Positions 45,821 through 56,786 of a stretch of DNA of 64,000 nt are shown piece by piece (position 1 is the first letter of the stretch; each line of letters opens with the position of its first letter). The notes beneath the pieces are model-generated. The model made no database searches. It had not been told where the DNA came from and saw only the letters and a program-made list of their open reading frames with translations. The DNA is taken from positions 14,157,001 to 14,221,000 of the forward strand of contig JARWIR010000010.1 in the NCBI GenBank assembly GCA_029959085.1, written 5' to 3'. Origin of the DNA: Nemophila menziesii (lineage: Eukaryota; Streptophyta; Magnoliopsida; Boraginales; Hydrophyllaceae). The position numbers and the translations under genes are program-made.

Positions 45821-47368
45821 AGAGTATGTTCTCTTTCTTCCTTACCATTTCTATAAAAGCTTTCACTTCCATAATATTAGTAAGAACATTATTCATTTAT
45901 TCTACTTGCGTACCTAATATTTGAACTGAAGCTTCTTGTTCTCTTAACTTCTCGTTCTGTGAATGCATATTAGTGGTCATAAGATCCATAAAATTCTTCA
46001 ATTGTTGATCACCCACAACTCGTTCTTGAGGATATTGTGGTATAGCCTTCTAAGCTAAAGCATCGATATATACATTATTAACAGGTTGTTGCAGGGGAGC
46101 ATGTCGAATATAATTCTGATTTCCATGATATGGAGCTTGACCTCTAGGTTGGAAAGAGTTATTCTGGGGATGAGGTTGATAATGACCTGGATTAGCGGCC
46201 CCCTCTGGATTTGAATACTGCATACCCAGATGATTCTTGATACCAAATTGATAATTTCCTCGGTTGGATATGAAATAAACAGATACTGGATTTCCTTCGC
46301 ACTCTTTCGATGTATGATTTGTGACCCCACACTATTGACAACCTTGTGCTTCTTGCACTACATTTGCTGCGGCTAAATTCTTCTGCATCTCAAGCTTAAT
46401 TTCTTTGATTTTATTCTATAATGCGGCCAATTGAGCTGAGTTTGCAGTTTCTGCATCTAATCGAAGCGTACCTCTGGTGTTTGTAACAAGAGCTTGCAAA
46501 AGTGGCCAACTTCTTTTCGTTTCTATTATATCCAAACCTTCGGCGGCTTCTGTAGTATTCATGGACAAAAAATTTCCCTTTCCAAGATTATCTACCTTCA
46601 GTCTAGTTTCGGCATTGATACCTTGATAAAATATAGCTAACAGTAAAGACGGGGTGTAACCATGGAGTGGACATCTAGCTACTTCTGTTGGAACCTTGTC
46701 CATGCGTCTCCTACTTCTTCTCGATTCTCTTGACAAAAATTTGCAAGCTCACTCTGATCTTTGAGTCTCATACACTTCGGATAAAAACGGTTAAATAATG
46801 CGGCTTGAAGTTCTGCCCATGTATTTATTGTACCTGGTGGTTGTCTATCTAGCCAATCACAAGCTTTGCCGGTCAGAAAGAACAAAAACATGTGACAATA
46901 CAGTTGCTCGCATGTAATGCCTATAGTAACATAGGAATCAAAAATCTGCTTGAACTTCTGAACCGCTCTTACCAGATCTTGAATTGTTGCACCACTATAG
47001 AGTCTGAAATTCTGAAATTGACCGAGCATGCCCGGATCGGGCCTGAACTTGATATTTTGGATCTCTGGAGGACGATAACCTAATGGTTGAACTTGAAAAG
47101 GGGCTCCCAAGCCTGGAAGATCATGTTCAATTTTGTTATTTTTTATGTTATCTCCTGGTGGTGGTGGTGGTGGTAAATGGCCCAAAGGACCAAGTGGTTG
47201 AACTATAAGTGGTGGATCTACTCCTTGTTGAATTTCTGCCATATCTCTTCTTTGGTTTCTTTCTTCTCTAATACGTCTATTATAAGCTCTGAAGCTTCTT
47301 TCGGGCTCCAAGAGAGGAGGCCAAGGATGCACTGCTAAAACCTGAAAAAGACTAAAGTAACCCAACAA
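45821..47368 (-). pseudogene. gag of element H
   Basis: Minus-strand gag, closely similar to F. From 47368: HPWPPLLEPERSFRAYNRR, PPLIVQPLGPLGHLPPPPPP, QVQPLGYRPPEIQNIKFRP, FRLYSGATIQDLVRAVQKF, CDWLDRQPPGTINTWAELQ, then after one frameshift near 46700 ARCPLHGYTPSLLLAIFYQ. Zinc knuckle CQ-stop-CGVTNHTSKEC keeps the second Cys that F lost. The C-terminus (SQNEKLREQEASVQILGTQ) is a probable coiled coil. Stops near 46418, 46334, 46051 and 45899. No protease or RT follows; coding meets F tail to tail. Confidence 0.85.
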
Positions 47369-47465
47369 GCCTAAATCTAGAAAAATAAAAATAAAAACTT
47401 AAAAATAAAATTTGACTAAGAACTACTACTAGAAATAAATAAATCACATGCTAACGAGACACAAG

Positions 47466-47483
47466 TCCCCGGAAGCGGCGCCA
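47466..47483 (-). other. Primer-binding site of element H
   Basis: Sense TGGCGCCGCTTCCGGGGA, after spacer TGTTTT following the LTR end ACACCA. Confidence 0.78.
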
Positions 47484-47489
47484 AAAACA

Positions 47490-48366
47490 TGGTGTAGACT
47501 ACGGGGTGATAAAAATATGATATAAATAAGTGCAAAAATAGACACCCTAGGCTAGCACGGTTCTGCAAGTATATAGGACATATGCAAGTTTTACTGATAA
47601 ATAAGATTCGTTCCTTAGAGACTACGAAAGTTAGGAAGAACTTATGCAATTTATCCAGTGCAAATATAAAAGCTAGAACAGACAAGTCGCAAGAATAAAG
47701 AAAAGGCAAATAGATTTTTATTTGGTTCTTTAATAAGAAAATTAAACTAATAAATTAAAGACATCAAATTAAACAAAGAAAAGAAGATAGTATGAGAGTT
47801 TAGCTTAAGAAACTAGCAAGTAATCCCCACTAGCCTTGTTTAATCTAAACATGTAAGGGCGAATTATGTAGAATTGCAATAATCAGGATTCTAAATTCCT
47901 CCCTATCCCCCGAGAGCGAACTAGGGCGGCGACCTTTCAATCACGAGGGAACTCACAAAGGATTAACGTGCGCCACTTGGGTCCTAGGTGTAGTCCTACC
48001 TACTAATGATGATTGGTGATTAAATTAAGCCTTAGTGATTATCTAGTTAGGCTGGTCTTGTCAGAACCAATTCCATATACTAAACATTGTGTGGTGTTTC
48101 AATAGTTAAACACCCCTTCCGGGTGACCATCTAACTACTTTTAAGGTAATCCTATACTCGTGCACTAGCAAGAAAAACAGTCAATAAATCAAAGCACATA
48201 AATCAGGGAATTAAACATGAATTCAAATTAAATACGATGGTATCCCAAATTAGATAGATTTAAAACAAGAACTAGGGTTCATACATATATGCTAAATCTC
48301 ATGCTAAAAATAATTTAGTTCATACTAGAGAAAGAAAAGAAAACAATTACAAATTTGAAGGCTTGT
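47490..48366 (-). repeat. 5' LTR of element H, truncated
   Basis: The last 877 bases (sense) of an LTR ending CCGTAGTCTACACCA. It parallels the A LTR up to the stretch CAATTACAAATTTGAAGG, where the LTR of element I begins. Confidence 0.78.
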
Positions 48367-49092
48367 TGGTGGGTCCTGGTATGTTTATAAATTAAGAACT
48401 GAAAATAAGGGAACCACTTAACCACAAGTGCACGGTTGTTCAAGTAATATATGATAACAAGTTCGTTCGCAGGGACGGATTAGGCACAACTCAAGTATAT
48501 TAATTGAAAGTAAGAATAATTGCTTGACAGAAAAATAAAAGATAAGATTTTTGTTTGGTTCTTATAAATTAAAATATGCAAGAAAAAAAACTACGAAAAT
48601 AAAATAAAGCAAGTAAAAGAGAATTTAACTTCAAAAGAGAGAGAGTACTTGATTCTCGCAAGGGTTTCACCTAACCTATCTAATTCATACTTCTTTTTAA
48701 GGGCTAAACTGGTATTATTGTGCTAGTCGGGGTTCTGATATCTCCTAACCCCCGTCAGGGTGGACTTACGAGCTATCCTACGGTATTACAAACCCCGTCA
48801 GGGTGAACATAAGCTACCTTCAGATGAATACTAATTCACCTCATTGGTTGCATGGTTAGTTAAGCCCGTCAGGGTCAATAACGGATATTATGCGTCTATT
48901 ATCTAAGTATGTAATTAAACCCCCCGTCAAGTTGATCCATACGCCACTATATGGAATAGCCTAATTACTATGAGCTAAGTTTGATTCATGACTTAAAAAT
49001 TAGTGATTAAAACAAAATAATAGTCAACACAAAATACCTAGTCTAATTTAAACCAGTATATCCCAAATTCAGAAAACATAAATTAAACAGAA
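48367..49092 (-). repeat. 3' LTR of element I, truncated
   Basis: Sense end CAGGACCCACCA. Same family as LTR K (ACTTGTGGTTAAGTGGTT end block, CCCGTCAGGGT motifs at about 48752, 48793, 48867). The LTR stops around ATTAAACAGAAGG and continues directly into 3' internal sequence, so half of the LTR plus the polypurine tract is deleted. Confidence 0.72.
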
Positions 49093-50128
49093 GGTTACGC
49101 TTATTACTTATCTCAAGATGGTGGCTATAGGGTGTTCCTCGATCTTTACTTGCTTTGAACTCTCCACTTAGCATACTCTCTATTAACTCATTGTGTATCT
49201 AGGAATCACGAGGTCTTTACGGTTTTAGCATAGGCTTATGGACGGTCTGGTATGTATATTTGGTAATTTTGAAGTGAGTTTTTGGCTCTCTCCTCACTTG
49301 CCATCAACAAACTGTCCAAGAGCTTGATTTACACTCGAATAACGTTCTCACTCACCCCATTTGACGTGCTAATATAGCGTCCCCAAATTAACCCAATAAG
49401 CACTAAAGATGATCACATAAAAATTTCCACTTTGCCGGTCCGAATAAATATTCTTTTCAAATCATTCTTTTTTTCTTTTGTATAGCTATGACTCTCTTTT
49501 TAATGTTGAGATATCATGCTATTTTTTCATAATTATGCCTTTTCATAACTTTAGCTCGTAGCTTCTTTTTCATTCACTATTACCCCGGCAAAGGGTTACA
49601 ATATAATAAACATGTGAATCATCATCAAAATATAGCACATAGCACAATTGATAAGCTCAAAAATCCCAACCCAATGTAAATTCCCATATAGTGGACCCAC
49701 CACCCCAAACTCAAGCTCAAGACAGGAAGTCTCAGGATCGTGATTCAAGTGCGGATCATATGGTCATGCCTAACAATCTAAAGGGATATTGGCTTATAAT
49801 GTGGTGACAAAAGAAAGGCTTAAAAGCTAAAAATTTGTCTAAGACGGATATAATCAATTCAGGGATAGAAGGCCAAAAAGGATTCAAAGGGCTAACAAAG
49901 AACTGCCTCTATCATTTTCCTATCTACACAGCTTGCCTCTAGTTCATACCTAAGTGAGTTCTCTACTCATTTAGATCTCACGTTCTACAAACCACTCATT
50001 ATCCTTAATCACAAGTTTACTTCTTTTGCATTGTTAATTAATTCTTCCTATCAATTATCTCATATTTGCATGCAATCTAAGTGCGGTTTATACTAACTCC
50101 TAAAGTCAACTATTTTCTATCATTAATT

Positions 50129-50144
50129 CACAAAAATCATGCTT
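50129..50144. repeat. Target-site duplication of LINE G, left copy
   Basis: CACAAAAATCATGCTT, identical to 51232-51247. Confidence 0.92.
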
Positions 50145-51231
50145 TTTTTTATCAGCAAAATCAATTTTATATCATTAAAAAGCAACTACAAATATCTTTT
50201 TGGGCCTTTAAGTGTTTATTCCCAACACGGTAATAACATCTTTAAAGCCCATTACACATTACAACCGAAAACTAACTATTACAACTTTGAATCAGCCCAA
50301 TTGAATTACAAGATTAGAGCTAAAGATAAAGAGATTACAATTAGCCTATATCTAAACTATTAAGTACATCCAATACTTTAACATTTTTAAAACTCCTACT
50401 TTTTAGCTTCATAATAGTCCAGCTGCAAATTTTCAACACTAACTGGTCTTCGTTAAGCTGCGCATTTCCATGATTCCTGTTATTTCTTTCCCACCATATA
50501 ATGTATATATAAGTGGTGAATAACACACTAAAACAGCTACTTAGTTCTTTACTTGGCATAGAATTAGCTATATTTATCAAACAGGTAAAATCACAAACTG
50601 GAATCTGAATTCCACATTTAGCTAGCAACCTGTTTAGGATTCTTTTAGAGAAAGGGCACACAATGAAGAGATGTATATTATCTTCCACTGAAGCATTACA
50701 AAAGCTGCACAAAGGGTTGATAATACAACCCCATTCGAGCATTCAATTCTTGGTATTAAGCCTATTCTGAATAGCCAACCAAGAGATAAACGCACATCTA
50801 GGGATGTTTAATTTAGCCCAGAGAACCTCAACCCAATCAACCTCCACATCATCATTCTGAGTTATCTGCGCTAAGGTTTTCTTGAAGGAGAAGCCTCTTC
50901 TGTTACTTGCCTTCCAAACAATTTTATCTTCTCTATTTTTGAACTCGAATTTGTTGATAATAGGAAGAATTTTAGCAATACAAGGCGGTAGTCTCCACCT
51001 CTCACCACCATAACACGAGTTAACTGTTGTGTTACTGTTTATATTGCTCTTATCCAATTCAATTCCAACGATCTCTTGAATATTTTTTCATCAATCCACT
51101 TATCCCATATTATAAATGTATTTTTTCCATCAAATACATTATGATGAATGAATTTATAAGCAACACCTCTAATCTTCATCAGTTTTTTCCAAATCCAAGT
51201 GTTACTCTGTTTCTCATCCATACTCCAAATA
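50145..51231 (-). mobile_element. LINE G, 5'-truncated L1-type element
   Basis: 1087 bp, flanked by a perfect 16-base target duplication. A short T run at 50145-50150 is the A tail of this minus-strand copy. Coding left: FDGKNTFIIWDKWIDEKIF (51150-51090), then GGERWRLPPCIAKILPI and KIVWKASNRRGFSFKKT. Then the reverse-transcriptase zinc-binding region: LWAKLNIPRCAFISWLAIQ, C-S-F-C-N ... H-L-F-I-V-C and YIIWWERNNRNHGNAQ, ending near 50341. Only the C-terminal third of ORF2 is present, typical of incomplete reverse transcription. Confidence 0.9.
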
Positions 51232-51247
51232 CACAAAAATCATGCTT
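51232..51247. repeat. Target-site duplication of LINE G, right copy
   Basis: CACAAAAATCATGCTT, pairs with 50129-50144. Confidence 0.92.
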
Positions 51248-51363
51248 GATGGGGGCATTTAAAATATTCTACAGTCATCGCAACCCTAAGATTAATTTTA
51301 TTGAAAGCATGTAAAACACAAAAACTTGGGATGAGGCAACGAACCCCACCCCAAACTCAAAAG

Positions 51364-51385
51364 TGAGTCGTGTCCCCACGACTCA
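51364..51385 (-). promoter_or_regulatory. RNA hairpin with GGGA loop, element I
   Basis: Sense TGAGTCGTG-GGGA-CACGACTCA, nine perfect pairs, 60 bases after the accessory ORF stop codon. Confidence 0.65.
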
Positions 51386-51445
51386 AAAAGACTCAATAAA
51401 GCAATAAAATTAAACTAAACTAATCTATTTAGTTCCTACCATCAA

Positions 51446-51904
51446 TTAAGAAGAAGAATTAGAACGGGGTACCTGGCCATAAAGATCCATCATGTCTTCC
51501 TCCTCCGAAGAAGAGTAATTATCAATATCCATATTCGTAGTTACCTCTTTCAATGTTGAATTCATCTTGGCAATTTCCTCCCAAAGTGCTATGTTTTGTT
51601 TTCTTAGATGATCGACTTGTTGTTGTAATTTGATAGCCCATGGGGGTGTGTAAGAATTATTCTGAGAGGAAGAAGAAGAACCTTGATCTTGGATTTGTGT
51701 CTTTTCTTTAGGCTTTGATGATACCCTCATCCTAGCGGTTAATTTCTTGTGTAATTGTTGTGCAGGTGCCTCTTCCTTTTGCTTCTCTTCAATAGGCTCA
51801 TCAAGATTGATGGCCTTTTCAATTTCAGAGCCAGGCAAATTTTTGTTCTTCCCTAAGATACAACACTTCCTCTTATAATCCATAGCATCTGTTCTGTTTG
51901 TCAT
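51446..51904 (-). CDS. Accessory protein of element I, intact ORF
   Basis: Uninterrupted 152-codon ORF of unknown function, the only intact protein frame of the accessory module. The start at ATG 51904 lies after the conserved TGAGTTTGGGGTCAAATCAAAC; A and E start at the same place. Residues 1-30: basic, MTNRTDAMDYKRKCCILGK. 30-70: IEKAINLDEPIEEKQKEEA, then KKLTARMRV. 85-125: WAIKLQQQVDHLRKQNIAL and EEIAKMNSTLKEVTTNM, probable coiled coil. End: YSSSEEEDMMDLYGQVPRS, acidic-serine tail. No signal peptide, membrane segment or enzyme motif. Promoter box 268 bases upstream, hairpin just downstream. Possibly a nuclear or RNP adaptor, but that is a guess. Confidence 0.72.
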   Translation of the reverse strand: MTNRTDAMDYKRKCCILGKNKNLPGSEIEKAINLDEPIEEKQKEEAPAQQLHKKLTARMRVSSKPKEKTQIQDQGSSSSSQNNSYTPPWAIKLQQQVDHLRKQNIALWEEIAKMNSTLKEVTTNMDIDNYSSSEEEDMMDLYGQVPRSNSSS

Positions 51905-52171
51905 GTTTGATTTGACCCCAAACTCAAGTTACACCAAGACTAGAATAAATTTAAGAGAGATTGGTGTATCTTGAGTTTCTTTCTTGGATTTGATAAAAGA
52001 AGAAGGTTTCTTGATGATTCTCGGAAGAATTATTGAAAGCTTGATGACCTTTATGGTGTTTAATGGTGTATTGTGATGAATTTGATGAAGAGGATGTGTT
52101 TATGGAGGATGGAGGAGAGAACTGTTGATGTTATTGTGTTTGTTGCAGAGGTTGAATCAAGCTTCAAGGTC

Positions 52172-52179
52172 TATTTATA
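52172..52179 (-). promoter_or_regulatory. TATA box upstream of the accessory ORF (element I)
   Basis: Sense CCTTATAAATAGACCTTGAAGC context, identical in the core to element A. The leader that follows is rich in CA and contains CAACAAACACAATAACATC. Confidence 0.55.
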
Positions 52180-52264
52180 AGGTTAGGAGCTAGAAAATTC
52201 GTATGGGAGAGGCTAGATTTTGCTCTTGATAAGGTAAGAAGTGTATAAGGCAACAAACTCTTCA

Positions 52265-52640
52265 AACCGACCTTCTGGTCTGCATACCGGGGCTAATGGT
52301 CTGCATACCGTTGCTAGACGTGCTTCTTTTCATAACATTCTGCCTTGAACCCGAGTCGCTACTCGAGGCCACGTGTTTTCTGTTTGCCGGGATACCGGAG
52401 TTATCCACCGGCATGCCGATGCTGCTTTTTGTCCAGGGGCGAACTCCATCAAAATACCCGAGCCGAGCTATCCGAGGGCACGGGTTTTCCATATGTTCGG
52501 CATACCGGAATTATGGCCGGCATACCGGTGCGACACTTCAAATTTTCTCTACCTCTCGGCAAGCAACCTGAGCCATGATCTCGTGGGCACGTGTTTCTGC
52601 TCCACCGGCATGCCGGTGTTCTGGCCGGCTAGCCGGTCAG
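52265..52640 (-). repeat. GC-rich CCGG/CCGTG motif block of element I
   Basis: CATACCGG-type motifs at about 52284, 52390, 52500 and 52523, GGCATGCCGGTG near 52608, GGCTAGCCGG near 52626. GGGCACG-type motifs lie near 52476 and 52585. Overlapping frames are open because of GC content; not genes. Confidence 0.6.
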
Positions 52641-52829
52641 AGCAGTAGATTTTTTTTTTCGTTCCTTAGCACCCCAAACTAAATTCCTGCACCATTAACA
52701 CACTACCTTTCTCATTTCTTTTTAAAAGTAGACACTAAAACTCGACACTAACTTAGAATTATATACTAGGAATTGAAAAACATAAAGCAATAAACTATTA
52801 CACAATGAACTGGCTTTTGTTTAACGTCG

Positions 52830-53155
52830 TTAAGCTCGACGGGTTACCTCATGAATCATTTTTTCACATAACATCCCCAGCAGTGAGTGAGGTTATCAAC
52901 GTTTTATACACGGAATTTTCATCCCTTAGCTTTTATGATCACTAGTTGATTCGAAATAACCTTTGTGACCATGAAAGGTCCTTTCCAAGAACTCTTGGCT
53001 TCGCGCGCTTTCGGAGGAGGATCGGGCTTCTTCATTGCAACCTATTCGCCTACACTGAACTTCCTCTTCTTTCTTTCTTTCTTAGGTTCTTTTGGAACCT
53101 TCATAGTACGCCCTTTTTCTTTCTTCTTCGCATGGTCAAGGTGTGACTTTTATTT
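52830..53155 (-). pseudogene. Integrase C-terminal remnant of element I
   Basis: Sense reading from 53155: MKVPKEPKKERKKRKFSVG, a stop, then SSWKGPFMVTKVISNQLVI and FRVYNVDNLTHCWG. The lysine/arginine-rich segment is unusual for the A/D integrase end but matches the E remnant at 28270-28440 in its last block. Coding upstream is replaced by LINE J at 53157. Confidence 0.5.
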
Positions 53156-53156
53156 A

Positions 53157-55302
53157 GGATATGGATGAAGATACGTTGTCCCCTCTCTTATTCTCAATGC
53201 TTACGGAAGGACTAATTGGCCTCATTAATTATGAATGTCGGGAAGGAAATATTAAAGGTATCTCTCTAGCAAGGTCAGCACCGAGACTTACGCATCTTTT
53301 ATTTGCGGACGACTCGCTCTTTTTTCTAGAAATTAATGACAAGGAAATCGAGGCTTTCAAGGGGGTAATCGCCAAATATTGCATGGCTTCATGTCAGAAA
53401 GTGAACTTTAATAAATCAACTATCATGTTTAGCAAAGGCTTGGCCGAGGATAAAGCAATTAATATTGCTAATAATCTAGGCCTTGAATTAACCAATTCCA
53501 TGGGCAAATATTTGGGTATCCCAATGTCGTTAAAAAGATCAAAAACTGAAAATCTTAAGTACATAATGGATAGATTTCTTAGAAAAGCTGAGAATTGGTC
53601 AGCGAAATTGCTATCAGACGGTGGGAAAGAGGTACTAATTAAAGCTGCGCTACAATCTATTCCGAACTATGCCATGTCCATTTTTGAATTCCCTACTACA
53701 TTTTGCAAAAAGATCAGTTCTATTGTGTCTAACTTCTGGTGGGATTCGGGCGATAAAAAGAGAATTCATTGGGTTAAATGGGGTAAAATGGCAAAGGCAA
53801 AGAAAATGGGTGGAATCGGATTTCGGGAGTTTAGAAAAATGAATATAGCTCTACTTGGAAAACAGGCCTGGAGACTGTTACACAACCCGGACTCCCTAGT
53901 AGCAAAAGTGTTGAAAGGAATTTATTATCCAAATAGTAATATGTGGGACACAAAGTTAAAGAATAAAAGATCCTGGAGCTGGGCGAGTATCTACAAAGGA
54001 CTTTGCTTTCTTAGAGAAGAGTGCATATGGCAAGTAGGTAATGGTTTTACGATTAATATATGGAATGATAGTTGGATAAAGAAGGGTTATAAGCTCGAAA
54101 AACCAGTGAGTTGTAAATTAGAAAAGCTGGCAGAGTGTTTTGAAAAAGAGGACAGGTTAATCTGGCCAGAAACAAGGAGTGGCGAATACGTGACCAAATC
54201 AGGGTACCATATATTGGTTCAAAAAGAGCTGGATAAGGAAGGTGAATCTTCGGCGGCCGGCGAAAGTAATGACAAGGAATTATGGATGATTGTTTGGGAC
54301 TCTAACGTACCTCTCAAGGTTAGGAACTTCATCTGGAAGATCCATAATAATGCCATTCCATATAAAATTAATTTATAAAGGCGAAAATGTAAAGAGGACG
54401 ATATGTGTGAATGGTGCGAAAGAGAAGAAGAATCGTGTACGCATATGTTTATCAAATGCCCTTTTAGTGTGGGAGTTTGGGCCAACTCACAGCTGCAGAT
54501 TAAAATTGATGAGAATTGGGAGGGCTCGGTGAGCGAGTGGATTAAGTGCATAATCAATAACTATTCTGGGAACGGGTGGGACAAAAGATTAGTCACGGCC
54601 ACGGTGTTAATCACGATTTGGAATTTATGGAAAGGTAGAATGAAGGGTCTTCATGATAAAAACCATGGAACATTTACGAAATTAACTGTAACACGAAAAT
54701 GATGGTGAAACACCTATTTGGTAAGGGAAATACGAAAAGTAAGGATCAAACTCACAAACATAATGAACATAAGGAGGACACAGAAGTTCCAGTTGGTATT
54801 GAAGAGGCGGATATTCTATGGTTGAACGATGCATCTTTCGTTAATAATTGGGAACCGGCTGGGATGGCTGCGATTGGAACTACGAAAGAAGGAATAGTAA
54901 GCACAAAGTTTTTAAAAGAGCGAGAGTTAACTCAAGTACTGAAGGAGAAGCATGGGCCATTCTTCAGGCCATGAGGTCCTCGGCGGATCTCAAGTACCGG
55001 AGTTGTTTCTTTTACTCCGATAACCTTGAGGTTATTCAAGGAATCTACAACGGAGGAGCTGCTAATTGGAGAATTAGACCAATGGTTAGCGAAGCCCTCA
55101 ATTGATTAAAGCGTTTTCCTTCTTGGAAAATTATACATTGTAGAAGGGACTTTGTCTGTCTTGCGGACAAAGCCGCTAAGCTTGCAATAAAGGGAGTTGA
55201 CATTTCGTCAAGCCAGCCTATGAGTATGATTGACTTGTTTAATTGGATGGATAGATTTGTAACCCGTTAGTTTTTTTTCTTTCATGTAATGACAAAAAAA
55301 AA
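53157..55302 (+). mobile_element. LINE J, 5'-truncated L1-type element
   Basis: Plus-strand LINE starting inside RT (DEDTLSPLLFSML). Contains LFADDSLFF (catalytic FADD), GKYLGIPMSLKRSKTENL, FWWDSGDKKRIHWVKW, GFREFRKMNIALLGKQAW, WQVGNGFTINIWNDSW up to a stop at 54378. In the next frame comes the zinc region CEWCEREEESCTHMFIKCP. A decayed RNase H follows (LNDASFVNNWEPAGMAAIG near 54815; FYSDNLEVIQGIYNGG near 55010). Ends with an A run at 55294-55303. RT is open for 405 codons, so it is young. No target duplication found at the left joint. Confidence 0.88.
53161..54702 (+). pseudogene. LINE J reverse transcriptase C-terminal half and zinc region
   Basis: The first 405 codons are open (53161-54378). 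The start is not a real initiation codon; it is where truncation cut into the RT palm just before GLIGLINYECREGNIKG. The catalytic LFADDSLFFLEI is intact. The thumb has KVNFNKSTIMFSKGLAED and the plant LINE hallmark GGKEVLIKAALQSIPNYAM. A frame break at 54378 leads to the CEWC...HMFIKCPF zinc-binding motif. Without endonuclease and motif A it cannot act. Confidence 0.85.
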
Positions 55303-56339
55303 ATACCCAACATAATAACTAACATCAATAATAATGCCATCCTCAAAATCAAGATTGTGCTCCTTACTATCCACTACCTCTATGCGTAGCATATTCTTCA
55401 ATTTAAAACGTAATATTTTTTTGTAAAAGAAAGAGAAAGTATATGTCAAAATATCAAGTAGATGTCATTAGTTGTACAATGAGATTACTTCATATATGTG
55501 TAAGTTTGATTTTTTAGTGGACAAGTAATTAGATTCTCTAGTGTTGTCTTAAAAGTTTAGATTACTTCTGGTTTACTAATTAACTTCAATGCTACCATTA
55601 CATGATTTGAAGATTAAGTTTTCAATGCTACTATTACTAGATTACTAAATCAAAACATAAACTCTAACTCAAGTGAACACACACACTAAAATTCAACATC
55701 AATATATTGAGGAAGTATTAAGCATAACTTATATAATAATTTAACGCTCCAAAAAAATTAGAAATTCGCCTCCACACTATGTATTACATAAATGGCATAT
55801 TGGATTGGAAAATATGAAATTAAATTATAGGGATGTGTAATTAGTTTAGCGTAACTATTTATGTTAATGATGGGGAATTGAACAAATTATAGGGTTAAAA
55901 AAGACATGGGCATAACACGGATTTCATAATTTTGTTATTTTTAACATGTTTTAAGCCCTAGGGAAATTGGGTATTATATTGGATAAGGGTTGTTTTTTAT
56001 TCTCTAAATAAGTTCATGAACCCGTAAATCCGATAAAAACGTACCCTTGTTATCTCTACAAAGTTTGCCAATTCCAGCCACCCTTTACTTAGTCAAAGCA
56101 ACTAGCTTGAAATTACTTACTGGGTAATTCCAGTTAATTAGTTCTCACTTATCCAAAGCAATTATACCTCGAGAAAGATACAAATTAGAGCCTATATTTC
56201 ATTCAAGTTATTTTTTAAAGTCTAGTTAGGAAATAGTTCTAAATAAGGCCTAGTTTCAATTTTCAGTTGATTTTTTTTTTCAATTTTACCCTTTTCATTT
56301 TTTTCAGTAATTCGTTTATTTTTATTTTTTTGTTAAACA
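55303..56339. other. AT-rich intergenic stretch
   Basis: No coding sequence or terminal repeats recognised. Just before 56340, ATAAGGCCTAG (56245) resembles ACAAAGGCCTC (reverse of 57717-57727), a weak hint of paired ends around the following GC-rich block. Confidence 0.4.
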
Positions 56340-56730
56340 GATTGGGTATGGACCTTTGGGTCCGGACCTATGTTGTGTTTTAGGGTTTTTTAAGGTAGGT
56401 GAAATGATTTTTTATATAATTACATTTTTAGTGTTTGTCCATGTGATTTTTAGGGGCTGTACCGAAACCTTTTTTTTGTATATGTATATGTATAATGTGT
56501 TTATTATGTCCAATAATGCACCCGAGGGGCTGTACCTCAGCCCAGGTTTTGTCCTTCTACATGGCCATGTCCTATAAAGTTCGTGTACCATAGGGGATGT
56601 ACCTAAGCCCCGGTTTGGGTTGTACCTAAGTCCCGAGTTTTATCTATCCAATGTGTCCAATATTATACCTTAGGGGTTGTACAAAGACATAGAGGTTGTA
56701 CAAAGACAGGTTGTATAAACACAAAGAAGA
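56340..56730. repeat. Degenerate GGGG-TGTAC repeats
   Basis: Recurring GGGGCTGTACC / GGGATGTACCTAAGCCC / GGGTTGTACCTAAGTCCC / GGGGTTGTAC at about 56452, 56526, 56594, 56619 and 56674. Loose spacing, no ORF of note. Confidence 0.4.
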
Positions 56731-56786
56731 AATGAGGACTTAATCTAAACAAAAAAAGTGAGATAAAAAATAATGAGTCATTGTTT

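Larger units (their letters stand above)
49093..51445 (-). other. Element I 3' untranslated region, interrupted by LINE G
   Basis: Collinear with the 3' region of A (2700-3955) and E (25800-27066), for example TGGCTATAGGGTG and the CACCCCAAACTCAAGC block at 49693. Contains LINE G and the hairpin at 51364-51385. No gene of its own. Confidence 0.7.
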
